Positions 1-5,711 of a DNA stretch of 12,170 bases are shown here, piece after piece (within the stretch, counting starts at the first letter, position 1; every line of letters begins with the position of its first letter). Where the stretch lies: assembly GCA_050246595.1 (NCBI GenBank), contig JBFWVT010000113.1, positions 1 through 12,170 on the forward strand, in the 5' to 3' direction. The notes under the pieces are model-generated. The model worked only from the letters and a program-made list of their open reading frames with translations, did no database searches and was not told the origin of the DNA. The position numbers were made by a program, and so were the translations under genes. This DNA is from DATARH01 sp050246595. Lineage in GTDB: Bacteria; Pseudomonadota; Alphaproteobacteria; ATCC43930; CGMCC-115725.

Positions 1-858
1 GGTGTTGTAGGTCAGCCCGGCATGCAGCCCGGCGACAAACCCGCCCGCAACGATCGTCAGCGCAACCAGCGCGATGATCGCCACCGCGCCGCGCCGCCAT
101 GCACTGGAGACTCTCTCTCCTCCACCGGAGGAGAGGGTCGGGGTGAGGGGACTGACTCCAGAGCGCTGGCCGGCTCCCACCTCACCCTCCCACGCCTTCG
201 GCGCGGGCCCCTCCCTCTCCCCCCTGAAGGGCGGAGAGGGATTTCTCGTCTGCGCACCGAATAATATCCCGAGCGCGATCCATAAGGTCAGGGCGTAGAT
301 GACCAGCGCCAGCGCGAGATGCGCGACAAGACGGTACTGGCTGACCGAGATGCGGTCGGAGAGGCCGCTCTGGACCATGTACCAGCCGAGCGCCCCTTGC
401 GCGAAACCGAGCAGAAAGATGCCGGCGAGCGGCAGTGCGAGGCGTCGCGGGATGCGGCGCCGTATCACGAAATAAAGCAATGGCAGCGCGTAGACGATGC
501 CGATCAGACGGCCCCACAACCGGTGCAGGTATTCCCAGAAAAAGATCGTCTTGAACTCAGAGAGGCTCATCCCGTGATTGAGCAGTTTGTATTGCGGGAT
601 CTGTTTGTACTTCTCGAATTCGGCGATCCAGGCGGCTTCCGACAGCGGCGGCACGATGCCGGTGACCGGCTGCCATTCGGTGATCGACAGCCCGGACAGG
701 GTCAGCCGCGTGACGCCGCCGATCACCACCATCGCGAAGATCATGCCGCAGCAGAACAGCAGCCAATACGCGACCGCCCGCTCGCCGCGTCGGTTCGGGT
801 GCGCGGCGTCTTCCGTCGCCACCGGAAGCGGCGGAACCGCACTTGCCAGCGTCTTCAT
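1..858 (-). CDS. ctaA: Heme A synthase (CtaA/Cox15), N-terminal part, with an in-frame repeat-encoded insertion
   Basis: This inner-membrane enzyme oxidises the C8 methyl of heme O to make heme A for aa3-type cytochrome oxidase. The frame is open from ATG 858 to the window edge, 286 codons with no stop; the C-terminal half lies outside. Family marks seen: TM1 at about residues 30-50, then GGVTRLTLSGLSITEWQPV with the conserved Glu61. Putative heme-ligand His112 is in EYLHRLWGR and His180 in QYRLVAHLAL. GGFVAGLHAGLTYNT follows at residues 272-286. Between the helix ending near residue 200 and the helix starting near 257, about 50 Pro/Gly/Arg-rich residues (about 204-254) are encoded by a palindromic repeat. 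From memory, homologues have a linker of roughly 20 residues there. The insertion keeps the frame, so the gene is probably functional. No strong Shine-Dalgarno sequence precedes the ATG. Confidence 0.93.
   Translation of the reverse strand, partial: MKTLASAVPPLPVATEDAAHPNRRGERAVAYWLLFCCGMIFAMVVIGGVTRLTLSGLSITEWQPVTGIVPPLSEAAWIAEFEKYKQIPQYKLLNHGMSLSEFKTIFFWEYLHRLWGRLIGIVYALPLLYFVIRRRIPRRLALPLAGIFLLGFAQGALGWYMVQSGLSDRISVSQYRLVAHLALALVIYALTLWIALGILFGAQTRNPSPPFRGEREGPAPKAWEGEVGAGQRSGVSPLTPTLSSGGGERVSSAWRRGAVAIIALVALTIVAGGFVAGLHAGLTYNT
106..243 (-). repeat. GC-rich palindromic repeat, copy 1, inside ctaA
   Basis: The minus strand of this segment matches the plus strand of the copies at 2037-2170 and 3011-3143. 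The match is nearly base for base over the first ~65 bp, a CCCTCTCCGCCC arm facing GGGGGGAGAGGG and then GGGTGAGGTGGGA. It diverges more in the last third. It contains nested inverted repeats: a Pu/Py hairpin at each end and a GTGAGGTGGG / CCCCTCACC outer pair. Unlike the other copies it lies inside a reading frame and is translated as part of ctaA, in a cytoplasmic or periplasmic loop between two membrane helices. Confidence 0.9.
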
Positions 859-1123
859 GCCCGATATCGATGCTGAATGTGGTCTAACGTGACTTTATCG
901 CAGCCGCCGCTGTCGCCAGCCGCGTTTCGTTGCCGCGCCCGTGTGTCGAACGGATATTGCCGATCCCACGTTGGAACTCTTCGCAGTCCCGTAGGTCTTC
1001 AGCCCACGGACTTGATCCGTGGGACAAGCCGGGACCCGTTCATCCGCTCCTGAGTTGCTGAAAGGTGGGTCCCGGCTTTCGCCGGGACTGCGATGTTGTT
1101 ATCGTCTCGACGGCCAGGAGGGA
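859..1123. other. Repeat-rich intergenic region between ctaA and the deacetylase gene
   Basis: These 265 bp separate the deacetylase stop from the ctaA start. Bases 988-1093 are taken up by back-to-back palindromes, described separately. Bases 859-987 should hold the ctaA promoter on the minus strand. I see no clear -35/-10 pair there; the best -10-like string is GATAAA near 895. No reading frame in this gap resembles a protein. Confidence 0.6.
988..1093. repeat. Cluster of palindromic intergenic repeats (three overlapping hairpins)
   Basis: Three structures are packed together. Bases 988-1010 form a GTAGG-TCTTC-AGCCC type unit whose inverted copy lies at 10895-10917. Bases 1003-1023 form a perfect hairpin, CCCACGGA / TCCGTGGG with loop CTTGA. 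Bases 1026-1037 (AAGCCGGGACCC) and 1067-1078 (GGGTCCCGGCTT) form a perfect 12-bp inverted repeat around a 29-nt centre, with a further GCCGGGAC arm just after. The last is of the 'VPAKAG' type often translated by mistake in proteobacterial genomes. The cluster begins about 30 bp downstream of the deacetylase stop, so it could protect or end that mRNA. Confidence 0.8.
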
Positions 1124-2017
1124 TCAGCTCCCCGGCACGGTGCCGGCCGGCAGGCTCTCGCAATAGCGCGCGATCTCGCCGGGGGTCGTGATCCACAATT
1201 CGTCGCGGTGCTCCATTATATGCTCGACGGCGCGGCGGAAGGCGCGCAGACGGAACGGCTGGCCGATGATGAAGGGGTGCAAGGCGATGCTGAACACCAG
1301 CGGGTATTTCCGCGACTGATCGAGCATCTCGTCGAACTGGTCGATCACCATCTCGGCGAATTGCCGTCCGGTATGGCGGCGGAAGACGCAGGCCGGCGAG
1401 TCGTTGCACTCGATCGGGTAGGGCACCGACAGGATCGGCCCGGAGCGGGTCCGCATCCAGACGGGCTGGTCGTCGAGCGCCCAGTCCATCATATAGCGGT
1501 AACCGGCCTCCTTCAGCAGATCAGGGGTGACGCCGCTCTGCGCCAGATACGGCCCGAGCCAGCCCTCGGGTTTTTTACCCGAGAGCCTTGTCAGGATTTC
1601 GGTGCATTCGGCGATCAGCCGGGTTTCGTCCTCCTCCCACAATATGTCCTGGCGTTCGGAATTGGTACGGCCGTGCCCGATATACTCGTCGCCGCGCCCG
1701 TTCAAACGCTCGACGATATCCGGACAGTATTCCAGCGCCAGCGAGTTGACGTTATGCGCGCCGGGCAGGGCGAATTCGTCGAGGAAATCGAGATAATACC
1801 AGATCCCGACCCGGTTGCCGTAATCGCGCCAGGCGTAGTTGCGCTGGTTCTGCGCGACATCGGCCCCGGTCGAGTCGCTGCCCATGCCGCGCCCAAAGGC
1901 AAAATGCTCGATATTGTTGCAGAAAAAGACCGCGAGCCGTTTGCCCTCGGGCCAGTCATAGACCGGCCGGCTTGTGATCGGGACATAGTCGTAGCGGTTA
2001 TGGGCGGGGAGTTTCAT
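1124..2017 (-). CDS. Polysaccharide deacetylase (NodB-fold) family protein, PuuE/allantoinase-like
   Basis: A 297-residue cytoplasmic protein with no signal peptide. The family hydrolyses C-N bonds: N-acetyl groups in the classical enzymes, cyclic amides such as allantoin in the PuuE branch. The usual NodB Asp pair is replaced by Asn34-Asn35 (FFCNNIEHF). The H-x3-H metal motif reads H116-G-R-T-N120, so the second His is Asn. GWLGPYLAQSG and the late LHPFIIGQPFR motif are typical of the PuuE-like branch. I chose ATG 2017 because GAGGA lies 8 nt upstream; GTG 2032 would add five residues. It is the last gene of the minus-strand run from 5189, behind genes of CoA-ester metabolism, so a catabolic cyclic-amide or amide substrate is more likely than a cell-wall role. 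The substrate is unknown. Confidence 0.82.
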   Translation of the reverse strand: MKLPAHNRYDYVPITSRPVYDWPEGKRLAVFFCNNIEHFAFGRGMGSDSTGADVAQNQRNYAWRDYGNRVGIWYYLDFLDEFALPGAHNVNSLALEYCPDIVERLNGRGDEYIGHGRTNSERQDILWEEDETRLIAECTEILTRLSGKKPEGWLGPYLAQSGVTPDLLKEAGYRYMMDWALDDQPVWMRTRSGPILSVPYPIECNDSPACVFRRHTGRQFAEMVIDQFDEMLDQSRKYPLVFSIALHPFIIGQPFRLRAFRRAVEHIMEHRDELWITTPGEIARYCESLPAGTVPGS

Positions 2018-2036
2018 TGGTGAGATCCTCACAGAT

Positions 2037-2170
2037 CCCCTCTCCGCCCTTCAGGGGGGAGAGGGAGGGGCCCGCGCCGCAAGGCGTGGGAGGGTGAGGT
2101 GGGACCGGCCGGCGCTCTGGAATCCCCCACCTCACCCCAACCCTCTCCGCCCCCAGGGGCGGAGAGGGGG
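2037..2170 (+). repeat. GC-rich palindromic repeat, copy 2
   Basis: A 134-bp element between the crotonase stop and the deacetylase start. It begins CCCCTCTCCGCCCTTCAGGG and ends with a CCCTCTCCGCCCC / GGGGCGGAGAGGG hairpin. An outer GGGTGAGGTGGG / CCCCACCTCACCCC pair lies between. It has the same orientation as copy 3 and is inverted relative to copy 1. The deacetylase ribosome binding site (GAGGA, about 2025-2029 on the minus strand) starts only a few bases outside the element. Confidence 0.92.
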
Positions 2171-2186
2171 CAGCGGGCGGGCTAAA

Positions 2187-2987
2187 TTACCGTCCCTTGA
2201 ACACCGGACGGCGCTTTTCCATAAAGGCGGTGCGGCCTTCGGTGTAGTCCTCGCTTGCGAAACATTCGGCGACGACGCGGCGGCACAATTCCATGTCGCG
2301 TATCGACTCGTCCTTCAGCGCCTCGCGTGTGATCTGCTTGGCGGCGCGGATCGTCAGCGGCGCGTTGGCGGCGATCGTGTCGCAGTAGTTCTTGACATAG
2401 CTTTCGAGTTCGTCGGGAGGCACGACCCGGTTGACGAGACCCATCGCCAGCGCCTCGTCGGAGGTGAACTGGCGCGCCGTGTAGAAAATCTCGCGGGCAT
2501 AGGCCGGACCGACGATGTCGATCAGCTTTCTGATCCCGTCATAGGCGTAGCCGAGACCCAATTTGGCGGCCGGGATGCCGAAGCGCGACCCCTCGGCGGC
2601 GATGCGGATATCGCAGGACAGCGCGGTCGCCAGCCCGCCGCCGATGCAGTAGCCGCGGATCATCGCGATCGTCGGCTTCAGCGTCTCGGCGAGGCGCACG
2701 CGGGCCGCCTCGGAAATCCTGCTGTATTCGGCGGCGGCCTGTTCGTTGGCGCGCTTCTCCTTGAATTCGGAGATGTCGGCGCCCGACACGAACGCCTTGC
2801 CGCCGGCGCCGCTGAGTACGATCACGCGGATGGCGGGGTCGTTCTCGAAATCCTCCATGATCTGCGCGACCGCCTGCCACATGTCGAGCGAGACGGCATT
2901 GTGGCGCGCCGGGTTGTTGAAGATCAGACGGCCGATCGGGCCGTCCTTCTCGGCGAGCATTTTCGAGGTCAGCGGCTGGTCGAGCAT
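2187..2987 (-). CDS. Enoyl-CoA hydratase/isomerase (crotonase) family protein lacking the catalytic Glu pair
   Basis: A 266-residue cytoplasmic crotonase-fold protein acting on an acyl-CoA. The CoA/oxyanion-hole segments are clear: SGAGGKAFVSGADISEF (residues 59-75) and YCIGGGLATALSCDIRIA (113-130). The length is normal for the family. Aligned with rat crotonase, Glu144 (GGGCEL) corresponds to Ala120 and Glu164 (QPEILLG) to Ala140 (IPAAKLG). Simple hydration by the classical mechanism is therefore doubtful; isomerase, hydrolase, decarboxylase or another crotonase-type chemistry is possible. ATG 2987 was chosen because AAGGAG (2999-3004 on the minus strand) lies 11 nt upstream and residues 16-30 already match the family. 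It sits between a CoA-transferase and a deacetylase-like gene and is bracketed by two direct repeats. Confidence 0.9.
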   Translation of the reverse strand: MLDQPLTSKMLAEKDGPIGRLIFNNPARHNAVSLDMWQAVAQIMEDFENDPAIRVIVLSGAGGKAFVSGADISEFKEKRANEQAAAEYSRISEAARVRLAETLKPTIAMIRGYCIGGGLATALSCDIRIAAEGSRFGIPAAKLGLGYAYDGIRKLIDIVGPAYAREIFYTARQFTSDEALAMGLVNRVVPPDELESYVKNYCDTIAANAPLTIRAAKQITREALKDESIRDMELCRRVVAECFASEDYTEGRTAFMEKRRPVFKGR

Positions 2988-3010
2988 GGTTCTTGACGCT
3001 CCTTGACAGA

Positions 3011-3143
3011 CTCCTCTCCGCCCTTCTGGGGGGAGTGGGCGGGGCCCACCGCGCAGCGGTGGGTGGGTGAGGTGGGTGTCGGCGGGCGCTCTGGAATCCC
3101 CCACCTCACCCCGACCCTCTCCGCCCCCGGGGGCGGAGAGGGA
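3011..3143 (+). repeat. GC-rich palindromic repeat, copy 3
   Basis: A 133-bp element filling almost the whole gap between the CoA-transferase stop (3152) and the crotonase ribosome binding site (2999-3004). It has the same arm order as copy 2. The GCGCTCTGGAATCCCCCACC segment is identical in both. Base differences in the hairpins are largely compensated: a GGGCCCACCGCGC / GCGGTGGG variant replaces the GGCCCGCGCC / GGCGTGGG arm of copy 2. That suggests the RNA or DNA fold is what is maintained. Confidence 0.92.
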
Positions 3144-3151
3144 GTGGCCGT

Positions 3152-4339
3152 TTACACGACTTCCCTGGCGCGCAGATCGGCGATCGCGGCATCGTTGTAG
3201 CCGAGTTCGCGCAGCACATCGTCGGTGTGCTGTCCGAGATCGGGGGTCGGGCGCAACTCGGCCGGCTCCGGGGTGCGGGTCATGTTGATCGCCTGACCGA
3301 CCGCCTTCATGTCGCCGAGCTTTGGATGGCGGATCGGCCGGGCCATTTCGAGATGCTCCACCTGCGGATCGGCAAAGACCTGGTCGATCGTGTAGAGCGG
3401 GCCGCATGGCACGCCGACCTCGTTGAGCAATTCGACCCAGTAGGCGCTCGGGCGTTTCCGGGTGATCTCGGCGATCGTCTCGTTCAACGCCTTGCGGTTT
3501 TTCGAGCGCAGCGGGCCGGTCTGGTAATCCGGGTCGTTGAGCAGAAACTGCGCGTCGGCCGCTTCGCAGAACCGGCGCCACAGATTGTCGCCCGAGGCGG
3601 CGATGTTGATCTGCCCGTCCGAGGTCGGGAACAGCCCGGTCGGTATACCGGTGGGGTGGTCGTTGCCGGCCTGCTTGGCGACTTCGCCAGCCATCAGCCA
3701 GCGCGAGGCCTGGAAATCGAGCATGAAGATTTGCGCTTCGAGCAATGAGGTATGCACCCATTGCCCCTCGCCCGACTGTTCGCGTTCGATCAGCGCCATC
3801 AGGATCGCCTGCGCCAAGAGGAGACCGGCGCAGAGATCGTCGATCGGGATGCCGACCCGCACCGGCCCCTGACCCGGCAGACCGGTGATCGACATCAGCC
3901 CGCCCATCCCCTGCGCGATCTGATCGACCCCCGGCCGTTTGGCATAGGGTCCGCTCTGGCCAAACCCGGAGATGCTGCCGTAGACGATGCGCTTGTTGAC
4001 CTTTTTGACCGACTCGTAATCGACGCCGAGGCGGAACTTCACCTCGGAGCGGAAATTCTCGACGATCACATCGGCCTTCTCGGCCAGTTTCATAAAGATC
4101 GCCTTGCCGTCCGGGCTTTTCAGGTTCAGCGACAGGCTGCGCTTGTTGCGGTGCAGGTTCTGAAAGTCGAACCCCTCGCGGCGCGAGCCGGTAATGTCGT
4201 TGGCCGGCGTGCCGGGCGGCTCGATCTTGACGACCTTGGCGCCCCAATCGGCCAGCTGACGCACCGCGGTCGGTCCGGCGCGAGCATGCGTCAGATCGAG
4301 AACGGTGAAACGGGAAAGCGGCAAGGATCCGATGCTCAC
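3152..4339 (-). CDS. CaiB/BaiF-type (class III) CoA-transferase
   Basis: A 395-residue cytoplasmic enzyme that moves CoA from one acyl-CoA to a free carboxylic acid, activating the acid for breakdown. The length matches the family. Marks in order: LDLTHARAGPTAVRQLADWGAKVVKIE (residues 14-40), the nucleotide-binding start; the FDFQNLHRNKRSLSLNLKS signature (57-75); ADVIVENFR (89-97); GQSGPYAKRPGVDQIAQG (127-144). The catalytic Asp is most likely Asp168 in IPIDDLCAG, by alignment with the Asp of formyl-CoA transferase in its D-x-x-x-G setting. Start GTG 4339 has GGAGG nine nt upstream. It follows the alpha/beta hydrolase by 61 bp. The acid acted on cannot be told from sequence; donors such as succinyl-CoA are common in the family. 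Confidence 0.95.
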   Translation of the reverse strand: MSIGSLPLSRFTVLDLTHARAGPTAVRQLADWGAKVVKIEPPGTPANDITGSRREGFDFQNLHRNKRSLSLNLKSPDGKAIFMKLAEKADVIVENFRSEVKFRLGVDYESVKKVNKRIVYGSISGFGQSGPYAKRPGVDQIAQGMGGLMSITGLPGQGPVRVGIPIDDLCAGLLLAQAILMALIEREQSGEGQWVHTSLLEAQIFMLDFQASRWLMAGEVAKQAGNDHPTGIPTGLFPTSDGQINIAASGDNLWRRFCEAADAQFLLNDPDYQTGPLRSKNRKALNETIAEITRKRPSAYWVELLNEVGVPCGPLYTIDQVFADPQVEHLEMARPIRHPKLGDMKAVGQAINMTRTPEPAELRPTPDLGQHTDDVLRELGYNDAAIADLRAREVV

Positions 4340-4400
4340 GTCAAGGCTCCTCCGAATGCGACGGGCGTAACCGCACTTTCCCTGCCCCCGACGCGCGCCG

Positions 4401-5189
4401 TCAAGGATGCGTCACCCGCGATTCGCGCAGAAACGCGGTGACCTGCTCTGCGAAAACCTCCGGCTGCTCGATTTCGGGGTGATGCCCGGCTGCGGCGATG
4501 GTCGAGAACCGCGCGCCGGGGATCAGCCCGGCATAGGCGCGTCCGTATTCGGGGGTGACGATGCGATCGCTCTCGCCCCACAGAACCAGGGTCGGCACGC
4601 GGATACGACCGAGCCAGTTCTTCAGTTGCGGATTGTAAAGACAAGGGTGCCAGGCATAAAGGCATAGCGCCTCGCGGTTGCGCGCGTGGAGGACGAGTTC
4701 GTCATCGCTCATCGCGTCATAGGACGGCGCATTGGCCGGATCGTGCCAGGCGCGACGGCGGATTTCGGCCGGGTTCAGGTTGAACACATCGGCGATGTCG
4801 CGGGTCTCGCGGTCGCCCAGTTTGATCCCGACCGGGTCGGCGAGGATCAGCCGGTCGAGCTTGTGACGGCACGCGACCGCGATCTCGGCCGCCAGCCAGC
4901 CGCCAAACGACAGACCCAGCAGCGCGACCCGCTCGAACAGCAGCTCGTCGAGCACCGCGAGATAGAGACGCACGAGATCGTAGATCGTGTCGAAATCGGG
5001 CGGCCGCTTTGTGTTCCCGAAACCGGGAGAGGACGGCGCGATGATCTCGGCCTCGCGGCCGACAAGGTCGAGAAATCGCGCGTTCGGGCGCACCGTATCC
5101 ATGCCGTGCAGCAGCAATACCGGGCGGCCTTGCCCGCGGCGCAATATCTCCAGCTCGATCCCGTTTACCCTCAAGCGGTCGCCGTCCAT
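4401..5189 (-). CDS. Alpha/beta-fold hydrolase (MhpC-like)
   Basis: A soluble hydrolase of 262 residues from ATG 5189. The triad is visible: nucleophile Ser94 in GLSFGGW, acid Asp208 in LWGESDRIV, base His236 in AAGHHPEIEQP. The oxyanion-hole motif is LLLHGMD at residues 25-31. SSPGFGNTKRP (53-63) is the usual loop before the lid helices. These enzymes cleave esters, amides or C-C bonds of ring-fission products. ATG 5219 would add ten residues; I prefer 5189 because GGGGA lies seven nt upstream and the protein fold starts at once. It is the first gene of the minus-strand run, so the operon promoter should lie in 5190-5320. The substrate is not identifiable, but the CoA-transferase and crotonase downstream suggest it releases a carboxylic acid that they then process. 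Confidence 0.9.
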   Translation of the reverse strand: MDGDRLRVNGIELEILRRGQGRPVLLLHGMDTVRPNARFLDLVGREAEIIAPSSPGFGNTKRPPDFDTIYDLVRLYLAVLDELLFERVALLGLSFGGWLAAEIAVACRHKLDRLILADPVGIKLGDRETRDIADVFNLNPAEIRRRAWHDPANAPSYDAMSDDELVLHARNREALCLYAWHPCLYNPQLKNWLGRIRVPTLVLWGESDRIVTPEYGRAYAGLIPGARFSTIAAAGHHPEIEQPEVFAEQVTAFLRESRVTHP

Positions 5190-5322
5190 TGCGCCATCCC
5201 CGTTGCCCGCGCATATCATGCCATTTCCGGCTGATTCGCGCCGCCGGCATCATCGCGCGACTCCGGGATCGGAGCATGCACGTCCGCTCGCCGCGCCAGA
5301 ATGCCGCGTCGCCATCAACAAC

Positions 5323-5350
5323 TTGTAGACGGGCCGGCTTTCCCATACAT
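5323..5350 (+). promoter_or_regulatory. Possible sigma70-type promoter for the small transcription unit
   Basis: TTGTAG (5323-5328) is followed after 15-16 nt by CATACA/ATACAT (5344-5350), which fits a -35/-10 pair in spacing. The transcript would begin near 5356, about 33 nt before the GTG of the small frame. The match is modest and is supported mainly by the strong ribosome binding site and terminator downstream. Confidence 0.35.
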
Positions 5351-5371
5351 TGGGCCTGTCGGTGCAACAGC

Positions 5372-5387
5372 AGAAAGGAGGTGATCC
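5372..5387 (+). promoter_or_regulatory. Exceptionally long Shine-Dalgarno: 16-nt complement of the 16S rRNA 3' end
   Basis: AGAAAGGAGGTGATCC is the exact reverse complement of the alphaproteobacterial 16S 3' terminus, GGATCACCTCCTTTCT. Typical ribosome binding sites use 4-6 of these bases. The GGAGG core ends seven nt before GTG 5389. The flanks do not continue as 16S sequence, so it is not a stray rRNA fragment. The downstream half can also pair with 5427-5436. Confidence 0.8.
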
Positions 5388-5388
5388 T

Positions 5389-5460
5389 GTGTCTATCGAT
5401 CAACCGCGGTCTACCGCTGCCGTGACCAGGATCGCTGCCTCGGCGGAGATCCGCGCCTGA
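5389..5460 (+). CDS. Tiny 23-codon reading frame behind the 16-nt anti-16S motif (leader peptide or part of a small RNA)
   Basis: GTG 5389 to TGA 5458-5460 encodes 23 residues, starting MSIDQPRSTA and ending ASAEIRA. I do not recognise the peptide. In favour of translation: an optimal Shine-Dalgarno at ideal spacing, a possible promoter upstream and an intrinsic terminator 44 nt after the stop. Against: two TCT codons and one AGG among 23 codons, unusual next to its neighbours. The stretch also folds extensively: 5380-5389 with 5427-5436, GCGGA/TCCGC at 5443-5454, and CGCGGC/GCCGCG at 5474-5492. No gene follows on the plus strand before the terminator, so it is not an attenuator of a visible downstream gene. 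A stand-alone micropeptide gene and a ribosome-binding small RNA are equally open. Confidence 0.4.
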   Translation: MSIDQPRSTAAVTRIAASAEIRA

Positions 5461-5503
5461 AAACAGGCGCCGGCGCGGCTGCGTAGGCCGCGGGTTTTCG
5501 ATG

Positions 5504-5536
5504 AAAAGCCGCCTCTCGAGGCGGCTTTTCTGTTTT
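5504..5536 (+). terminator. Strong intrinsic terminator, probably bidirectional
   Basis: AAAAGCCGCCTC (5504-5515), TC, GAGGCGGCTTTT (5518-5529) is a perfect 12-bp inverted repeat with T-rich sequence after it (CTGTTTT). The A-run on the left makes it work on the minus strand too, where it could end the DUF6134 transcript. Confidence 0.88.
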
Positions 5537-5571
5537 ACGTGACTCATGGCGGCTGATTTGTCGTCCGTAGG

Positions 5572-5640
5572 GCGGATGAGCGCAGCGTAATCCGCTATAG
5601 CGCAGCATCGGTCGTGGCGGGTGCGCTGCGCTTACCCGCC
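5572..5640. repeat. Two-hairpin intergenic repeat of the GGCGGATGAGCGCAGCGTAA type
   Basis: GCGGAT (5572-5577) pairs with ATCCGC (5590-5595) around GAGCGCAGCGTA. GGCGGGT (5616-5622) pairs with ACCCGCC (5634-5640) around GCGCTGCGCTT. The two loops share GCGCAGCG / CGCTGCGC complementarity, so the halves can also pair with each other. I know this sequence type as a common dispersed element in proteobacterial intergenic regions. It lies between the terminator and the DUF6134 stop. Confidence 0.7.
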
Positions 5641-5711
5641 TTGCAAGGCCGAACTTGCCGAAGGGCCGCGAATTCCGCGGTTACGGAGTACGAGGGACGT
5701 GTCGAACGCCC

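Larger units (their letters stand above)
5356..5536 (+). ncRNA. Candidate stand-alone small transcript of about 180 nt
   Basis: This span is bounded by the possible promoter start and the T-tract after the strong terminator. It contains the 16-nt anti-16S motif, the 23-codon frame and at least three further hairpins. Its ends are inferred, not observed. It lies alone between the alpha/beta hydrolase start and the DUF6134 gene end. It could act as an mRNA for a micropeptide, or as an RNA titrating the 16S tail. Confidence 0.35.

Noticed and set aside
988..1093. Possible CRISPR array or transposon end
   Set aside because: The palindromes differ from each other and lack regular spacers, and no cas or transposase gene is nearby. 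They fit dispersed intergenic palindromes.
2187..4247. A 686-codon minus-strand frame running through the crotonase gene, repeat copy 3 and much of the CoA-transferase gene
   Set aside because: Only the last 266 codons look like protein. The rest is an arginine-rich off-frame reading of the CoA-transferase, kept open by high GC. The crotonase has its own start and ribosome binding site at 2987.
5372..5387. Possible fragment of a 16S rRNA gene end in reverse orientation
   Set aside because: The match stops after 16 nt. The next bases do not continue the 16S sequence, and a start codon follows at the ideal distance, so a ribosome binding role is more likely.
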